64,000 nt of DNA from Winogradskya consettensis (GCF_018332715.1 NZ_BOQP01000003.1:310001-374000); one strand, 5' to 3'. Positions 1 through 10,664 are shown, numbered from the stretch's first letter. Numbers and translations: made by a program. Notes: generated by a model from the letters alone, not told the origin.

Positions 1-587
1 GCTCCGGCCAGTACGCGAAGGTCGTCGTCACGGTCGAGCCCCTGCCGCTCGAGGCGGACGGCCCGACCTACGAGTTCGTCAATGCGGTCTCCGGTGGTCG
101 CATCCCGAAGGAGTACATCCCTTCGGTCGACGCCGGTGCGCAGGACTCGCTGCAGTACGGCGTACTCGCGGGCTACCCGCTGGTCGGTGTCAAGCTGACA
201 CTGGTCGACGGTCAGTTCCACGAGGTCGACTCGTCGGAAATGGCGTTCAAGATCGCCGGCTCCATCGTGATGAAGGAAGCGGCCCGCAAGGCCGACCCCG
301 TTCTTCTCGAGCCGATGATGGCCGTCGAGGTCACCACGCCCGAGGACAACATGGGCGATGTCATCGGCGACGTGAACTCCCGCCGTGGCATCATCCAGTC
401 GATGGAAGAGCGCTCCGGCGCCCGCGTCATCAAGGCCCTGGTGCCGTTGTCGGAGATGTTCGGCTACGTCGGCGACCTCCGGTCGAAGACGCAGGGCCGG
501 GCGAGTTACAGCATGCAGTTCGACTCCTACGCCGAAGTTCCTCAGAGCGTGGCGAAGGAGATCATCGCGAAGGCCACTGGCGCCTGA
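1..587 (+). CDS. fusA: Elongation factor G, C-terminal part
   Basis: Translocation GTPase EF-G, cut by the window's left edge. The reading frame starts at base 3 with [15 protein letters not shown] and runs to TGA at 585-587, so about 194 residues of a usual ~700 are present. They cover the end of domain IV and domain [16 protein letters not shown], then the typical [12 protein letters not shown] and the arginine-rich [14 protein letters not shown] stretch. The G domain lies outside the window. tuf follows 119 bases downstream, the usual str-operon order (rpsL-rpsG-fusA-tuf). Identity is secure from sequence and context. Confidence 0.97.
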   Translation, partial: SGQYAKVVVTVEPLPLEADGPTYEFVNAVSGGRIPKEYIPSVDAGAQDSLQYGVLAGYPLVGVKLTLVDGQFHEVDSSEMAFKIAGSIVMKEAARKADPVLLEPMMAVEVTTPEDNMGDVIGDVNSRRGIIQSMEERSGARVIKALVPLSEMFGYVGDLRSKTQGRASYSMQFDSYAEVPQSVAKEIIAKATGA

Positions 588-596
588 TGCGTTGAG

Positions 597-627
597 GCGC
601 GTGCGGTCCGTCGAGGGCCGCACGCGC
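597..627 (+). terminator. Strong hairpin between fusA and tuf, no U-tract
   Basis: A stem of about 13 pairs, with one G-T pair, joins 597-609 to 615-627 around a five-base loop. It starts ten bases after the fusA stop. No T-run follows, so it is not a textbook intrinsic terminator. It could attenuate readthrough into tuf or protect the 3' end of a processed fusA message. The structure is seen; the role is inferred. Confidence 0.5.
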
Positions 628-706
628 ACGAGCAGTCGACAGAGTCCCCAGCGCCTTATCGGGCGTGCCGGGAGCGAAGAAAACCACAGTCCACAGGAGG
701 ACACCA

Positions 707-1900
707 GTGGCGAAGGCGAAGTTCGAGCGGACTAAGCCGCACGTCAACATCGGCACCATTGGTCACATCGACCACGGTAAGACGACGCTGACTGCGGCCA
801 TCACGAAGGTCCTGCACGACGAGTACCCGGACCTGAACCCCTACACCCCCTTCGACGAGATCGACAAGGCGCCGGAGGAGAAGGCCCGGGGTATCACGAT
901 CTCGATCGCGCACGTCGAGTACCAGACCGCGTCGCGTCACTACGCGCACGTGGACTGCCCCGGCCACGCGGACTACATCAAGAACATGATCACCGGTGCC
1001 GCGCAGATGGACGGCGCGATCCTGGTGGTCGCGGCGACCGACGGCCCGATGCCGCAGACCAAGGAGCACGTGCTCCTGGCCCGCCAGGTCGGCGTTCCGT
1101 ACATCGTCGTGGCGCTGAACAAGAGCGACATGGTCGACGACGAGGAGCTCCTCGAGCTCGTCGAGCTCGAGGTTCGCGAGCTGCTCAGCACGTACGAGTT
1201 CCCGGGCGACGACCTGCCGGTCGTGCGCGTCTCGGCGCTGAAGGCGCTCGAGGGCGACGCCGAGTGGAGCGCCAAGCTCCTGGAGCTCATGAACGCGGTC
1301 GACACCGCGATCCCGCAGCCCGAGCGTGACGTCGAGAAGCCGTTCCTCATGCCCATCGAGGACGTCTTCACGATCACCGGTCGTGGAACGGTCGTCACCG
1401 GCCGGGCCGAGCGCGGCATCCTCAAGCCGAACGAGGAGGTCGAGATCGTGGGTATCCGCGAGAAGTCGACCAAGACCGTTTGCACCGGCATCGAGATGTT
1501 CCGCAAGCTGCTCGACGAGGCCCGCGCGGGTGAGAACGTCGGCCTCCTGCTGCGTGGTATCAAGCGCGAGGACGTCGAGCGCGGCATGGTCGTCGTGAAG
1601 CCGGGGTCCAGCACCCCGCACACGGAGTTCGAGGGCCAGGTCTACATCCTCTCGAAGGAAGAGGGCGGCCGGCACACCCCGTTCTTCCAGAACTACCGCC
1701 CGCAGTTCTACTTCCGCACCACGGACGTCACCGGCGTCGTCACGCTGCCCGAGGGCACCGAGATGGTCATGCCGGGCGACTCCACCAGCATGTCGGTCAA
1801 GCTGATCCAGCCGATCGCCATGGAGCAGGGCCTGAAGTTCGCGATCCGTGAGGGTGGCCGCACCGTCGGCGCCGGAACGGTCACGAAGATCAACGTCTGA
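707..1900 (+). CDS. tuf: Elongation factor Tu
   Basis: GTPase that carries aminoacyl-tRNA to the ribosome. The 397-residue product has the family's normal length. G1 is GHIDHGKTT near residue 19, G3 is DCPGH and G4 is NKSD; domains 2 and 3 follow ([13 protein letters not shown], then [12 protein letters not shown]). The open frame extends upstream to 665, but a perfect AGGAGG at 695-700 lies six bases before the GTG at 707 ([16 protein letters not shown]), which matches the normal EF-Tu N-terminus. It follows fusA and is separated from the S10 operon by a 376-base leader region. Confidence 0.98.
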   Translation: MAKAKFERTKPHVNIGTIGHIDHGKTTLTAAITKVLHDEYPDLNPYTPFDEIDKAPEEKARGITISIAHVEYQTASRHYAHVDCPGHADYIKNMITGAAQMDGAILVVAATDGPMPQTKEHVLLARQVGVPYIVVALNKSDMVDDEELLELVELEVRELLSTYEFPGDDLPVVRVSALKALEGDAEWSAKLLELMNAVDTAIPQPERDVEKPFLMPIEDVFTITGRGTVVTGRAERGILKPNEEVEIVGIREKSTKTVCTGIEMFRKLLDEARAGENVGLLLRGIKREDVERGMVVVKPGSSTPHTEFEGQVYILSKEEGGRHTPFFQNYRPQFYFRTTDVTGVVTLPEGTEMVMPGDSTSMSVKLIQPIAMEQGLKFAIREGGRTVGAGTVTKINV

Positions 1901-1967
1901 GTTAACAGTGACCCCGATTAGCGTTGCCGCGTTCGATACGGCATACTAGTCAGGTTGCGTCCGCGCA

Positions 1968-2006
1968 GGGTGGTTGGCTGCCTTTGCTATTTGCAGCCGA
2001 CCACCC
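1968..2006 (+). terminator. Hairpin downstream of tuf, possible terminator or attenuator
   Basis: Arms 1968-1981 and 1993-2006 pair over 14 positions with a single G-T wobble around an 11-base loop. It begins 68 bases after the tuf stop and has no T-run. It either ends the tuf transcript or, if the promoter near 1924-1950 is real, lies just inside the S10 leader as an attenuator. Confidence 0.55.
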
Positions 2007-2173
2007 TCGCCCGGTGTCCGGCGTGTGTGTGAAAGCCGCCGGCCGCCCCGATCCCGACGGATGGGGCTGCTCTTCCGGTTAGCTCTGGTGGAGTTGCACC
2101 ACGGGCACAACCGCGCCAGTTCACTGGGGCGGAAGCCTGTTTGCAGAGTTTTCTGCCACTAGGCGCGACACGC

Positions 2174-2241
2174 CCGACCGCGGGGGTCGGACAACGCAGG
2201 ATCAAGCGTCCTGCGGGCATGCGAAAGCCACCGCTTTCGCA
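2174..2241 (+). promoter_or_regulatory. Three consecutive hairpins before rpsJ
   Basis: Stem 1 pairs 2174-2179 with 2185-2190 (6 bp). Stem 2 pairs 2196-2201 with 2209-2214 (6 bp). Stem 3 pairs 2220-2228 with 2233-2241 (9 perfect bp, 4-base loop). They are five bases apart and end 35 bases before the rpsJ ATG. S10 operons in other phyla are autoregulated by ribosomal proteins binding the leader; a similar role here is inference. The pairing is directly visible. Confidence 0.5.
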
Positions 2242-2276
2242 CGTAGCGGCATCGAGAGAAGGAAACAGAAGCCACC

Positions 2277-2585
2277 ATGGCGGGACAGAAGATCCGCATC
2301 CGGCTCAAGGCCTATGACCACGAGGTCGTCGACTCCTCGGCACGCAAGATCGTCGAGACGGTCACGCGGACCGGTGCGTCGGTCGCAGGCCCGGTGCCGC
2401 TGCCCACGGAGATCAACCGTTTCTGCGTGATCCGTTCGCCGCACAAGTACAAGGACTCGCGCGAGCACTTCGAGATGCGCACGCACAAGCGGCTGATCGA
2501 CATCATCGACCCGACTCCGAAGACGGTCGACTCGCTCATGCGCCTCGACCTGCCGGCTGGCGTCGACATCGAGATCAAGCTGTAG
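2277..2585 (+). CDS. rpsJ: 30S ribosomal protein S10
   Basis: Small-subunit head protein, 102 residues, normal length. The start [19 protein letters not shown] and the [19 protein letters not shown] loop are typical of S10, which also acts with NusB in transcription antitermination. ATG at 2277 follows GAGAGAAGGA a few bases upstream. First gene of the S10 operon; rplC starts 10 bases after its stop. Confidence 0.98.
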   Translation: MAGQKIRIRLKAYDHEVVDSSARKIVETVTRTGASVAGPVPLPTEINRFCVIRSPHKYKDSREHFEMRTHKRLIDIIDPTPKTVDSLMRLDLPAGVDIEIKL

Positions 2586-2595
2586 GGACCGGACA

Positions 2596-3249
2596 ATGGA
2601 CAGGCAAGTTAAGGGGATCCTGGGCGCCAAGCTCGGCATGACCCAGGTCTGGGACAACAACAAGGTTGTCCCGGTGACCGTGGTGCAGGCCGGCCCTTGT
2701 GTCGTGACCCAGGTCCGCACCCAGGAGGCCGACGGCTACACCGCGGTTCAGCTGGCCTTCGGCCAGATCGACCCGCGCAAGGTCAACAAGCCCGAGAGCG
2801 GTCACTACGCGAAGGCGGGTGTGTCGCCGCGGCGCCACCTCGTGGAGCTGCGCACCACCGACGCGAGCGAGTACGAGCTCGGCCAGGAAATCAACGTCGA
2901 CACGTTCGCCGTAGGCGCGCCGATCGACGTCACCGGCAAGACCAAGGGCAAGGGCTACGCCGGTGTCATCAAGCGGCACGGCTTCCACGGTCTGAAGGCC
3001 AGCCACGGTGTCGAGCGTAAGCACCGTCACCCGGGCTCCATCGGCGCCTGCGCCACCCCCGGTCGCGTCTTCAAGGGCGTCCGGATGGCCGGCCGGATGG
3101 GTGGCAACCGCTTCACCGTGCAGAACCTCACGGTGCAGGCAGTCGACATCGAGAAGAACCTGCTGCTCGTCAAGGGTGCCATTCCTGGTCCCAAGGGCGC
3201 GCTGATCCTGGTCCGTACGGCGGCGAAGAAGGGCGGTGTCAAGAAGTGA
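2596..3249 (+). CDS. rplC: 50S ribosomal protein L3
   Basis: Early-assembly 23S rRNA-binding protein, 217 residues. It begins [19 protein letters not shown] and carries the conserved [13 protein letters not shown] and [19 protein letters not shown] segments that reach into the peptidyl-transferase region. The stop TGA overlaps the GTG start of rplD by four bases (GTGA), which suggests translational coupling. Confidence 0.98.
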   Translation: MDRQVKGILGAKLGMTQVWDNNKVVPVTVVQAGPCVVTQVRTQEADGYTAVQLAFGQIDPRKVNKPESGHYAKAGVSPRRHLVELRTTDASEYELGQEINVDTFAVGAPIDVTGKTKGKGYAGVIKRHGFHGLKASHGVERKHRHPGSIGACATPGRVFKGVRMAGRMGGNRFTVQNLTVQAVDIEKNLLLVKGAIPGPKGALILVRTAAKKGGVKK

Positions 3250-3896
3250 GCTCCGTTGACGTGATCAACGCCGAGGGCACCAAGGCCGGCTCGGTCGACC
3301 TGCCCGGCGACATCTTCGACGTGCAGGCGAACATCCCGCTGATGCACCAGGTCGTCGTGGCGCAGCTGGCCGCGGCCCGTCAGGGTACGGCGAAGGCCAA
3401 GACCCGCGGCGAGGTCGCCGGTGGCGGCAAGAAGCCGTACAAGCAGAAGGGCACCGGCCGCGCCCGTCAGGGCTCGATCCGCGCTCCTCAGTTCACCGGT
3501 GGTGGCGTCGTGCACGGCCCCGTGCCGCGCGACTACTCCCAGCGGACCCCCAAGAAGATGAAGGCCGCTGCCCTGCGTGGCGCCCTCTCCGACCGGGCCC
3601 GCGATGGTCACATCCACGTGGTCGAGGGCTTCGTCACCGGCGAGAAGCCGTCCACGAAGGCTGCGATCGCGACGCTGCGCAAGGCGACCGAGTCCACCAA
3701 GGTGCTCGTGGTGCTGAGCAGCCTGGACGCGGTGAACTGGATCTCGCTCCGCAACGAGCCGTCGGTCCACCTCATCGAGTCCGGCCAGCTCAACACGTAC
3801 GACGTGCTGGTGGCTGACGCGGTTGTCTTCACGAAGGACGCCCTGGACGAGTTCCTGGGCGTACCGGCCGAAGCTTCCGAGGAGGGGGACAAGTGA
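3246..3896 (+). CDS. rplD: 50S ribosomal protein L4
   Basis: 23S rRNA-binding protein whose long loop lines the exit tunnel, 216 residues. The loop is visible as [22 protein letters not shown] start at 3246 overlaps the rplC stop, and its own stop overlaps rplW the same way (GTGA at 3893-3896). In enterobacteria L4 represses the S10 operon; whether it does so here is unknown. The first residues ([19 protein letters not shown]) fit the actinobacterial form. Confidence 0.97.
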   Translation: MSSVDVINAEGTKAGSVDLPGDIFDVQANIPLMHQVVVAQLAAARQGTAKAKTRGEVAGGGKKPYKQKGTGRARQGSIRAPQFTGGGVVHGPVPRDYSQRTPKKMKAAALRGALSDRARDGHIHVVEGFVTGEKPSTKAAIATLRKATESTKVLVVLSSLDAVNWISLRNEPSVHLIESGQLNTYDVLVADAVVFTKDALDEFLGVPAEASEEGDK

Positions 3897-4195
3897 GCAC
3901 GATCGCCGACCCGCGCGACATCATCGTCGCGCCCGTGGTCTCCGAGAAGAGCTACAGCGTTCTCGACCAGAACTGGTACACGTTCGAGGTCCACCCGGAC
4001 GCCAACAAGACCGAGATCAAGATCGCGATCCAGCAGATCTTCGATGTCCGCGTGCTGACGGTGAACACGATCAACCGCCAGGGCAAGCGCAAGCGCACCA
4101 AGACCGGCTTCGGTCAGCGCAAGGCGATCAAGCGCGCACTGGTGAAGCTGGCTGACGGTGACCGTATCGAGGCCTTCGGCGGCCCGGTCAGCTAA
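3893..4195 (+). CDS. rplW: 50S ribosomal protein L23
   Basis: Exit-tunnel rim protein that docks trigger factor and the signal recognition particle, 100 residues. [13 protein letters not shown] and the basic loop [17 protein letters not shown] identify it. GTG start in a four-base overlap with rplD. rplB follows after 14 bases. Confidence 0.97.
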   Translation: MSTIADPRDIIVAPVVSEKSYSVLDQNWYTFEVHPDANKTEIKIAIQQIFDVRVLTVNTINRQGKRKRTKTGFGQRKAIKRALVKLADGDRIEAFGGPVS

Positions 4196-4209
4196 GGGGT
4201 TTGTAGATC

Positions 4210-5049
4210 ATGGCTATCCGTAAGTACAAGCCGACCACGCCGGGCCGTCGCGGCTCGAGCGTCGCCGACTTCGCTGAGATCACCCGGTCGACGCCGGAGA
4301 AGTCTCTGCTGGTGCCGCTGCCCAAAAAGGGTGGCCGCAACGTCCACGGCCGCATCACCACGCGGCACCAGGGCGGCGGTCACAAGCGTCAGTACCGGCT
4401 GATCGACTTCAAGCGCGCCGACAAAGACGGCGTGCCGGCCAAGGTCGCTCACATCGAGTACGACCCGAACCGCACCGCCCGCATCGCACTGCTCCACTAC
4501 GCCGACGGCTCGAAGCGTTACATCGTCGCGCCGAAGGACCTGAAGCAGGGCGACCGCGTCGAAGCCGGCGTGGGCGCGGACATCAAGCCGGGGAACAACC
4601 TTCCCCTGCGCAACATCCCGGTCGGTACGACGATCCACAACGTGGAGCTTCGTCCCGGCGGTGGTGCCAAGCTGGCCCGTTCGGCCGGCGTCGGTATCCA
4701 GCTGCTCGGCCGTGAGGACGTCTACGCCACGCTGCGTATGCCGTCCGGCGAAATCCGTCGTGTCGACGTGCGCTGCCGCGCAACCGTCGGCGAGATCGGT
4801 AACGCCGACCAGTCGAACATCAACTGGGGTAAGGCCGGCCGCATGCGCTGGAAGGGCAAGCGCCCGTCCGTCCGTGGTGTCGCCATGAACCCTGTCGACC
4901 ACCCGCACGGTGGTGGTGAGGGTAAGACCTCTGGTGGTCGCCACCCGGTCAACCCGGCTGGTAAGCCGGAGGGCCGTACCCGCCGCAAGGGCCAGGAGAG
5001 CGACCGCATGATCGTTCGCCGCCGCTACGCCACCCGCAAGCGCGGGTAA
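4210..5049 (+). CDS. rplB: 50S ribosomal protein L2
   Basis: Large core protein needed for subunit association and peptidyl transfer, 279 residues. The N-terminal [18 protein letters not shown], the RNA-binding [15 protein letters not shown] and the C-terminal [16 protein letters not shown] (with the functionally important histidine) are all present. Its ATG at 4210 is 14 bases after rplW. Confidence 0.98.
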   Translation: MAIRKYKPTTPGRRGSSVADFAEITRSTPEKSLLVPLPKKGGRNVHGRITTRHQGGGHKRQYRLIDFKRADKDGVPAKVAHIEYDPNRTARIALLHYADGSKRYIVAPKDLKQGDRVEAGVGADIKPGNNLPLRNIPVGTTIHNVELRPGGGAKLARSAGVGIQLLGREDVYATLRMPSGEIRRVDVRCRATVGEIGNADQSNINWGKAGRMRWKGKRPSVRGVAMNPVDHPHGGGEGKTSGGRHPVNPAGKPEGRTRRKGQESDRMIVRRRYATRKRG

Positions 5050-5063
5050 CGGGAGTTTAAAAG

Positions 5064-5345
<282 letters not shown>

Positions 5346-5376
5346 TCAGTCCACGGATCAGAAAGGGGTTACAGCG

Positions 5377-5853
5377 ATGCCAGTCAAGAGCGATGTTCCG
5401 GCGCTTCCAGGCGCTCGGGCAGTTGCGCGCCACGTGCGCCTCTCGCCGACCAAGGCGCGCCGTGTGATCAACCTCGTCCGCGGTCTGCCCGCGAAGGAGG
5501 CTCTCACGGTCCTGCAGTTCGCGCCGCAGGCTGCGAGTGAGCAGGTCTACAAGGTGCTCGCCAGCGCGATTGCGAACGCCGAGAACAACGAGCGGCTCGA
5601 CCCGGACGCGCTCCTGGTCGCCCAGGCGTTCGTTGACGAAGGTCCCACGCTGAAGCGGTTCCGGCCGCGGGCGCAGGGCCGGGCGTACCGGATCCGCAAG
5701 CGCACCTGCCACATCACCATCGCGGTGGAGGCCGTCCAGGTCGCCACGCCGGCTCGCAAGGCCGCCGCGAAGAAGGCCGCGCCGGCCAAGACGGCGGCTC
5801 CCGCCGCCGAGGCCACGCCGGTCGAGTCCCAGAGCACGGAAGGTGCCGAGTAA
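5377..5853 (+). CDS. rplV: 50S ribosomal protein L22 with C-terminal extension
   Basis: Tunnel-constriction protein, 158 residues against about 110-115 for the core. The core ([20 protein letters not shown] to [15 protein letters not shown]) is followed by about 40 residues rich in Ala and Lys ([18 protein letters not shown]) that should be disordered. Such tails are common in actinobacterial L22. TAA overlaps the rpsC ATG by one base. Confidence 0.97.
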   Translation: MPVKSDVPALPGARAVARHVRLSPTKARRVINLVRGLPAKEALTVLQFAPQAASEQVYKVLASAIANAENNERLDPDALLVAQAFVDEGPTLKRFRPRAQGRAYRIRKRTCHITIAVEAVQVATPARKAAAKKAAPAKTAAPAAEATPVESQSTEGAE

Positions 5854-6695
5854 TGGGTCAGAAAGTTCACCCCACCGGATTCCGGCTCGGCATCTCCACC
5901 GACTGGAAGAGCCGCTGGTTCGCGGACAAGCTCTACAAGGACTACGTCGGCGAGGATGTCAAAATCCGCCGGATGATGTCCAAGGGTCTTGAGCGCGCCG
6001 GCATCTCCAAGGTGGACATCGAGCGCACCCGGGACCGGGTCCGCGTCGACATCCACACCGCCCGGCCGGGCATTGTCATCGGTCGTAAGGGCGCGGAGGC
6101 CGACCGCATCCGCGGCGAGCTCGAGAAGCTCACCGGCAAGCAGGTCCAGCTCAACATCCTCGAGGTGAAGAGCCCGGAGTCGGACGCACAGCTCGTCGCG
6201 CAGGGCGTCGCCGAGCAGCTGTCCAGCCGGGTCAGCTTCCGCCGGGCGATGCGCAAGGCCATGCAGTCCGCGATGAAGAACCCCGCCTGCAAGGGCATCC
6301 GGGTTCAGGTCTCCGGCCGCCTCGGTGGCGCGGAGATGAGCCGCACGGAGTTCTACCGTGAGGGTCGCGTTCCGCTGCACACCCTGCGCGCCGACATCGA
6401 CTACGGCTTCTTCGAGGCCCGTACGACGTTCGGCCGCATCGGCGTGAAGGTCTGGATCTTCAAGGGCGACGCCGTACCGGGTCGCGAGGTTGCCCCCGAG
6501 GCGCCCGCGCGTCCCCGCCGTGACCGCGGCGACCGTCCCGAGCGTCCCCGTCGTGGTCGTTCCGGTTCGTCCGGCACCACCGCGGGTGGCACCGAGGCCG
6601 GCCGCGCCGCACAGGCTCAGGCCGCCGCGGCGACCACCGAGCCGAACGAGACCGCTGCAGCTCCGGCCGCGGCGGAAACGCAGCAGGAGGGCTGA
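5853..6695 (+). CDS. rpsC: 30S ribosomal protein S3 with C-terminal extension
   Basis: Small-subunit protein at the mRNA entry, 280 residues. The KH domain is visible as [16 protein letters not shown]; the C-domain includes [32 protein letters not shown]. The last ~70 residues are rich in Arg, Pro and then Ala ([18 protein letters not shown]), a low-complexity tail common in actinobacteria. It starts within the rplV stop (TAATG), so the two are probably coupled. Confidence 0.97.
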   Translation: MGQKVHPTGFRLGISTDWKSRWFADKLYKDYVGEDVKIRRMMSKGLERAGISKVDIERTRDRVRVDIHTARPGIVIGRKGAEADRIRGELEKLTGKQVQLNILEVKSPESDAQLVAQGVAEQLSSRVSFRRAMRKAMQSAMKNPACKGIRVQVSGRLGGAEMSRTEFYREGRVPLHTLRADIDYGFFEARTTFGRIGVKVWIFKGDAVPGREVAPEAPARPRRDRGDRPERPRRGRSGSSGTTAGGTEAGRAAQAQAAAATTEPNETAAAPAAAETQQEG

Positions 6696-6698
6696 CAT

Positions 6699-7124
6699 AT
6701 GCTGATGCCGCGTAAGCCCCCGAAGGGCTTCCGGAAGCCGCACCACCCGGACCGCCACGGCGCGTCCAAGGGCGGCAACCGCGTGGTCTTCGGTGAATTC
6801 GGTATCCAGGCCCTCGAGCCTGCGTACGTGACCAACCGCCAGATCGAGTCGGCTCGTATCGCCATGACGCGTCACATCAAGCGTGGCGGTAAGGTCTGGA
6901 TCTCGATCTTCCCGGACCAGGCGCTGACCAAGAAGCCTGCCGAAACCCGCATGGGTTCCGGTAAGGGTTCACCGGAGTGGTGGGTGGCGAACGTCAAGCC
7001 GGGACGCATTCTCTTCGAGATGTCGTTCCCGAACGAGACGATCGCGCGCGAGGCGATGCGCCGCGCGATCCACAAGCTCCCGATGAAGTGCCGCATCGTG
7101 ACACGCGAAGTGGGTGAAAGCTGA
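6699..7124 (+). CDS. rplP: 50S ribosomal protein L16
   Basis: Protein near the A-site tRNA elbow, 141 residues. [21 protein letters not shown] starts like other L16 proteins, so ATG 6699 is preferred over ATG 6705. The conserved [24 protein letters not shown] segment is present. The stop overlaps rpmC by one base (TGATG). Confidence 0.97.
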   Translation: MLMPRKPPKGFRKPHHPDRHGASKGGNRVVFGEFGIQALEPAYVTNRQIESARIAMTRHIKRGGKVWISIFPDQALTKKPAETRMGSGKGSPEWWVANVKPGRILFEMSFPNETIAREAMRRAIHKLPMKCRIVTREVGES

Positions 7125-7357
7125 TGGCAGCGGGCGTGAAGCCGGCCGAGCTGCGCGAACTCTCCGAAGAGGAGCTTGTTTCGCGGCTGCGGGAGGCGAA
7201 GGCGGAGCTGTTCAATCTTCGCGTACAGGGTGCGACGGGTCAGCTCGACAATCACCGTCGGCTCCAGGTTGTCCGCAAGGACATCGCGAAGATCTATACG
7301 ATCATGCGTGAGCGTGAGCTGGGGCTCTCAGCCGCGCCGAGTGAGGTGACAGCATGA
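7124..7357 (+). CDS. rpmC: 50S ribosomal protein L29
   Basis: Small two-helix protein beside the exit tunnel, 77 residues. [28 protein letters not shown] and [13 protein letters not shown] match the family. It overlaps rplP by one base and rpsQ by four (ATGA). Confidence 0.96.
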   Translation: MAAGVKPAELRELSEEELVSRLREAKAELFNLRVQGATGQLDNHRRLQVVRKDIAKIYTIMRERELGLSAAPSEVTA

Positions 7358-7644
7358 GTGAAACCGCCCCGCAGGGGACGAATGCAGCTGCGCCGCGGAC
7401 CCAGCGCAAGACGCGCGAGGGCCTCGTGGTCAGCGACAAGATGGACAAGACCATCGTTGTCGAGGTCGAGGACCGTGTTAAGCACGCCCTCTACGGCAAG
7501 GTCATCCGTCGTACGCGCAAGCTCAAGGTGCACGACGAGCAGAACGCGTGCGGCACCGGCGACCGGGTTCTGCTGATGGAGACCCGTCCGCTGTCAGCCA
7601 CCAAGCGGTGGCGTGTCGTGGAGATCCTCGAAAAGGCCAAGTGA
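7354..7644 (+). CDS. rpsQ: 30S ribosomal protein S17
   Basis: 16S rRNA-binding OB-fold protein, 96 residues. After a short extension ([16 protein letters not shown]) comes the core [19 protein letters not shown] and the C-terminal MIETRPLS-like motif, here [17 protein letters not shown]. Last gene before a 96-base gap with a GC hairpin. Confidence 0.97.
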   Translation: MSETAPQGTNAAAPRTQRKTREGLVVSDKMDKTIVVEVEDRVKHALYGKVIRRTRKLKVHDEQNACGTGDRVLLMETRPLSATKRWRVVEILEKAK

Positions 7645-7648
7645 GTCC

Positions 7649-7674
7649 GGTGGGCCGGCGCAAGCCGGCCCACC
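7649..7674 (+). terminator. Perfect 11-bp hairpin with GCAA loop between rpsQ and rplN
   Basis: 7649-7659 pairs with 7664-7674 without mismatch and closes on a GCAA (GNRA) tetraloop, five bases after the rpsQ stop. There is no T-run. It marks the S10/spc operon boundary and could be a partial terminator, an RNase stop or a 3'-end stabiliser. Confidence 0.55.
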
Positions 7675-7740
7675 CGACCATCGTTCCGCCAAGCTTCGGC
7701 AAGCACTTTCCCGGAGAACTGGCAGACATAGGAGACAGAC

Positions 7741-8109
7741 GTGATCCAGCAGGAGTCGCGACTGCGTGTCGCCGACAACACGGGTGCGAGGGAAATCCTC
7801 TGCATCCGCGTATTGGGCGGCTCCGGTCGCCGTTACGCGGGCATCGGCGACGTCATCGTGGCCACGGTCAAGGACGCCATTCCGGGTGCGGGTGTCAAGA
7901 AGGGTGAAGTCGTCAAGGCTGTCATCGTTCGCACCGCCAAGGAGCGGCGCCGTCCCGACGGCTCGTACATCCGCTTCGACGAGAACGCCGCCGTCATCAT
8001 CAAGGACGGCGGGGACCCCCGCGGTACGCGCATCTTCGGCCCGGTCGGCCGCGAGCTGCGCGACAAGCGGTTCATGAAGATCATCAGCCTGGCGCCGGAG
8101 GTGCTCTGA
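7741..8109 (+). CDS. rplN: 50S ribosomal protein L14
   Basis: Subunit-interface protein, 122 residues, normal length. It begins with GTG and [20 protein letters not shown], a hallmark of L14; [14 protein letters not shown] and the C-terminal [19 protein letters not shown] also fit. GGAGACAG lies just upstream. First gene of the spc operon. Confidence 0.98.
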   Translation: MIQQESRLRVADNTGAREILCIRVLGGSGRRYAGIGDVIVATVKDAIPGAGVKKGEVVKAVIVRTAKERRRPDGSYIRFDENAAVIIKDGGDPRGTRIFGPVGRELRDKRFMKIISLAPEVL

Positions 8110-8111
8110 CC

Positions 8112-8426
8112 GTGAAGATCAAGAAGGGCGACACGGTCGTCGTCATCGCCGGCAAGGACAAGGGCGCGAAGGGTAAGGTCATTGCGGCCTTCCCCCGTCG
8201 CGACAAGGTCCTTGTCGAGGGCGTCAACCGCATCAAGAAGCACGAGCGTATCCAGACGTCGCAGCGTGGTTCCAAGACCGGCGGCATCGTCACGCAGGAA
8301 GCCGCGATCCACATCTCGAATGTGCAGATCGTGGACTCCGAGGGCAAGCCGACCCGGGTCGGCTACCGCATCGACGACAGCGGCCAGAAGGTCCGGATCG
8401 CGCGTACGACCGGTAAGGACCTGTGA
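8112..8426 (+). CDS. rplX: 50S ribosomal protein L24
   Basis: Assembly-initiator protein with a KOW motif ([22 protein letters not shown]), 104 residues. GTG start two bases after rplN. Its TGA overlaps the ATG of rplE. Confidence 0.97.
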   Translation: MKIKKGDTVVVIAGKDKGAKGKVIAAFPRRDKVLVEGVNRIKKHERIQTSQRGSKTGGIVTQEAAIHISNVQIVDSEGKPTRVGYRIDDSGQKVRIARTTGKDL

Positions 8427-8995
8427 TGACTGCCGCTACCGAGACAAAGACCCTGCCCCGGCTGAAGCAGAAGTACCGCAGTGAGGTCATTTCTGCGCTT
8501 CAGGAGCAGTACAAGTACGGCAACCCCATGCAGATTCCCGGCCTGGTCAAGGTCGTCGTGAACATGGGTGTGGGCGAGGCTGCCCGCGACGCCAAGCTGA
8601 TCGACGGCGCCGTGAAAGACCTCACCACGATCACCGGCCAGAAGCCGCTGGTCCGTCGTGCGACCAAGTCGATCGCGCAGTTCAAGCTGCGCGAGGGCAT
8701 GCCGATCGGCGCGAAGGTCACCCTTCGCAACGACCGGATGTGGGAGTTCATGGACCGGCTGCTGTCGATCGCGCTGCCGCGTATCCGTGACTTCCGCGGC
8801 CTCGACGGGCGCAAGCTCGACGGGCACGGCAACTACACGTTCGGTCTGACCGAGCAGTCGGTGTTCCACGAGATCGACCAGGACCGGATCGATCGGACCC
8901 GGGGCATGGACATCACTGTGGTGACCACCGCCAAGACCGACGAGGAGGGCCGGCAGCTGCTCAAGCTCCTGGGCTTCCCGTTCAAGGAGAACTGA
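8426..8995 (+). CDS. rplE: 50S ribosomal protein L5
   Basis: 5S rRNA-binding protein, 189 residues from ATG 8426 ([20 protein letters not shown]). A GTG at 8423 is in the same frame and would add one residue; ATG is preferred because it forms the common TGATG overlap with rplX. Core motifs include [20 protein letters not shown] and [21 protein letters not shown]. Confidence 0.97.
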   Translation: MTAATETKTLPRLKQKYRSEVISALQEQYKYGNPMQIPGLVKVVVNMGVGEAARDAKLIDGAVKDLTTITGQKPLVRRATKSIAQFKLREGMPIGAKVTLRNDRMWEFMDRLLSIALPRIRDFRGLDGRKLDGHGNYTFGLTEQSVFHEIDQDRIDRTRGMDITVVTTAKTDEEGRQLLKLLGFPFKEN

Positions 8996-8997
8996 GC

Positions 8998-9183
8998 ATG
9001 GCTAAGAAGGCCCTGATCATCAAGGCGGCCGCGAAGCCGAAGTTCGCTGTGCGGGCCTACACCCGGTGCCAGAAGTGCGGTCGCCCGCACTCGGTCTACC
9101 GCAAATTCGGCCTCTGCCGGGTCTGCCTCCGGGACATGGCTCACCGCGGCGAGCTCCCCGGCGTGTCCAAGGCCTCTTGGTAA
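8998..9183 (+). CDS. rpsZ: 30S ribosomal protein S14, zinc-binding type Z
   Basis: Short zinc-ribbon S14, 61 residues. Two CxxC pairs are visible in [20 protein letters not shown]. Actinobacteria often carry a second, zinc-free S14 elsewhere for zinc starvation; that gene is not in this window. It starts two bases after rplE, and a 125-base gap without a gene follows. Confidence 0.97.
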   Translation: MAKKALIIKAAAKPKFAVRAYTRCQKCGRPHSVYRKFGLCRVCLRDMAHRGELPGVSKASW

Positions 9184-9308
9184 CCCCCCGTCCAACCGCC
9201 CCGCCACCGCCCTCGGGCGGACCAAAGGCTGGATCTTAAGAAATACCGCTTCGCCGTAGGCCCAGGCGCAAGTCAGGGAACCCCGGCGAGAAAGGTTGAC
9301 GAATACCC

Positions 9309-9716
9309 ATGACGATGACGGACCCGATCGCAGACATGCTCACGCGTCTGCGAAACGCCAATCAGGCGTATCACGACAAGGTCACGATGCCCTTCTCGAA
9401 GATCAAGGCGAACATCGCCGAGGTCCTCAAGGCAGAGGGCTACATCGCGTCCTGGACGGCCGAAGAGCCTGAGGAAGGCGAAGTCGGCAAGCGCCTGGTC
9501 GTTGAACTCAAGTACGGCCAGAGCCGCGAGCGCAGCCTCGCCGGGATCAAGCGCGTGTCCAAGCCCGGTCTCCGGGTGTACGCCAAGTCCGACGAGCTCC
9601 CCCGGGTGCTCGGCGGCCTGGGCGTCGCGATCATCTCGACGTCCCAGGGCCTCCTGACCGACCGGCAGGCCCGCAAGCGGAGCGTTGGCGGGGAAGTCCT
9701 CGCCTTCGTCTGGTAA
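9309..9716 (+). CDS. rpsH: 30S ribosomal protein S8
   Basis: 16S rRNA-binding protein of the central domain, 135 residues. [19 protein letters not shown] is typical; ATG 9315 would give the shorter MTDPIADML start and is possible. The C-terminus has [30 protein letters not shown] lies about ten bases upstream. In enterobacteria S8 represses the spc operon. Confidence 0.97.
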   Translation: MTMTDPIADMLTRLRNANQAYHDKVTMPFSKIKANIAEVLKAEGYIASWTAEEPEEGEVGKRLVVELKYGQSRERSLAGIKRVSKPGLRVYAKSDELPRVLGGLGVAIISTSQGLLTDRQARKRSVGGEVLAFVW

Positions 9717-9729
9717 CGGAGACTTAGAC

Positions 9730-10272
9730 ATGTCGCGAATTGGACGTAAGTCGATCCCGGTCCCGACCGGCGTCGACGTCACGATTTCGGGCCAGACCGT
9801 CAAGGTCAAGGGCCCCAAGGGCGAGCTCTCGCACGTCGTAGCCGAACCGATCACGGTCGAGAAGGCTGACAACGGCGAGCTGCACGTCAACCGCCCCAAC
9901 GATGAGCGCAAGGCCAAGGAGCTGCACGGCCTGTCGCGTACCCTCGTGGCGAACATGATCGTCGGAGTGACCGAGGGTTACAAGAAGACCCTCGAGATCA
10001 ACGGCACCGGTTACCGCGTGACCGCCAAGGGCAAGGACCTCGAGTTCGCCCTGGGCTTCTCGCACCCGGTCAACGTGGTCGCGCCGGCCGGTATCAGCTT
10101 CTCGGTCGAGCGGCCGACGCAGTTCACGGTCACCGGTATCGACAAGCAGCTCGTCGGCGAGGTCGCCGCGAACATCCGGAAGATCCGCCCGCCGGAGCCC
10201 TACAAGGGCAAGGGCGTCAAGTACCAGGGCGAGGTCATCCGCCGCAAGGCTGGAAAGGCAGGTAAGAAGTGA
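9730..10272 (+). CDS. rplF: 50S ribosomal protein L6
   Basis: Protein next to the sarcin-ricin loop, 180 residues. The frame is open from 9685, but [17 protein letters not shown] at 9730 is the normal L6 start and follows rpsH by 13 bases (ACGGAGACTTAGAC). The C-terminal signature [12 protein letters not shown] is present. The stop overlaps rplR by four bases. Confidence 0.97.
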   Translation: MSRIGRKSIPVPTGVDVTISGQTVKVKGPKGELSHVVAEPITVEKADNGELHVNRPNDERKAKELHGLSRTLVANMIVGVTEGYKKTLEINGTGYRVTAKGKDLEFALGFSHPVNVVAPAGISFSVERPTQFTVTGIDKQLVGEVAANIRKIRPPEPYKGKGVKYQGEVIRRKAGKAGKK

Positions 10273-10664
10273 CCGCCACGCTGCTCAAGCGCCGCAATGG
10301 CGGCGGTGTCGCCTCCAAGCGCGCCGTCGGCAAGGCGCGTCGGCACTTCCGGGTTCGGAAGAACGTCCGCGGCACTGCCGAGCGTCCGCGCCTGGTCGTC
10401 ACCCGGTCCTCGCGGAACATCACCGCGCAGATCGTCGACGACCTCAAGGGCCACACGCTGGCCTCTGCCTCCACGCTCGACGCCTCCCTGCGGGGCACCG
10501 AGGGTGACAAGAGCGCGCTGTCCGGCAAGGTCGGCGCTCTGCTCGCCGAGCGGGCCAAGGCTGCGGGCGTGTCCAAGGTCGTCTTCGACCGTGGCGGCAA
10601 CAAGTACGCGGGCCGCATCGCCGCACTTGCGGACGCTGCTCGCGAAGCCGGACTCGAGTTCTAG
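10269..10664 (+). CDS. rplR: 50S ribosomal protein L18
   Basis: 5S rRNA-binding protein, 131 residues. The conserved [19 protein letters not shown] and the end [27 protein letters not shown] match. GTG start in a GTGA overlap with rplF; rpsE starts 13 bases later. Confidence 0.97.
   Translation: MTATLLKRRNGGGVASKRAVGKARRHFRVRKNVRGTAERPRLVVTRSSRNITAQIVDDLKGHTLASASTLDASLRGTEGDKSALSGKVGALLAERAKAAGVSKVVFDRGGNKYAGRIAALADAAREAGLEF

Larger units (their letters stand above)
1901..2276 (+). promoter_or_regulatory. tuf-rpsJ intergenic region, S10 operon leader
   Basis: 376 bases without a credible gene. A promoter for the S10 operon is expected here. TTGCCG at 1924 with TAGTCA at 1947 (17-base spacer), or TACTAG at 1944, are possible elements but weak. 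The rest contains one long hairpin (1968-2006) and a cluster of three short hairpins (2174-2241) just before rpsJ, listed separately. The region is long for a simple gap and looks like a structured 5' untranslated leader. Confidence 0.5.

Noticed and set aside
656-1675. A long minus-strand open frame opposite tuf
   Set aside because: It mirrors the tuf codons and is typical of antisense frames in GC-rich genes.
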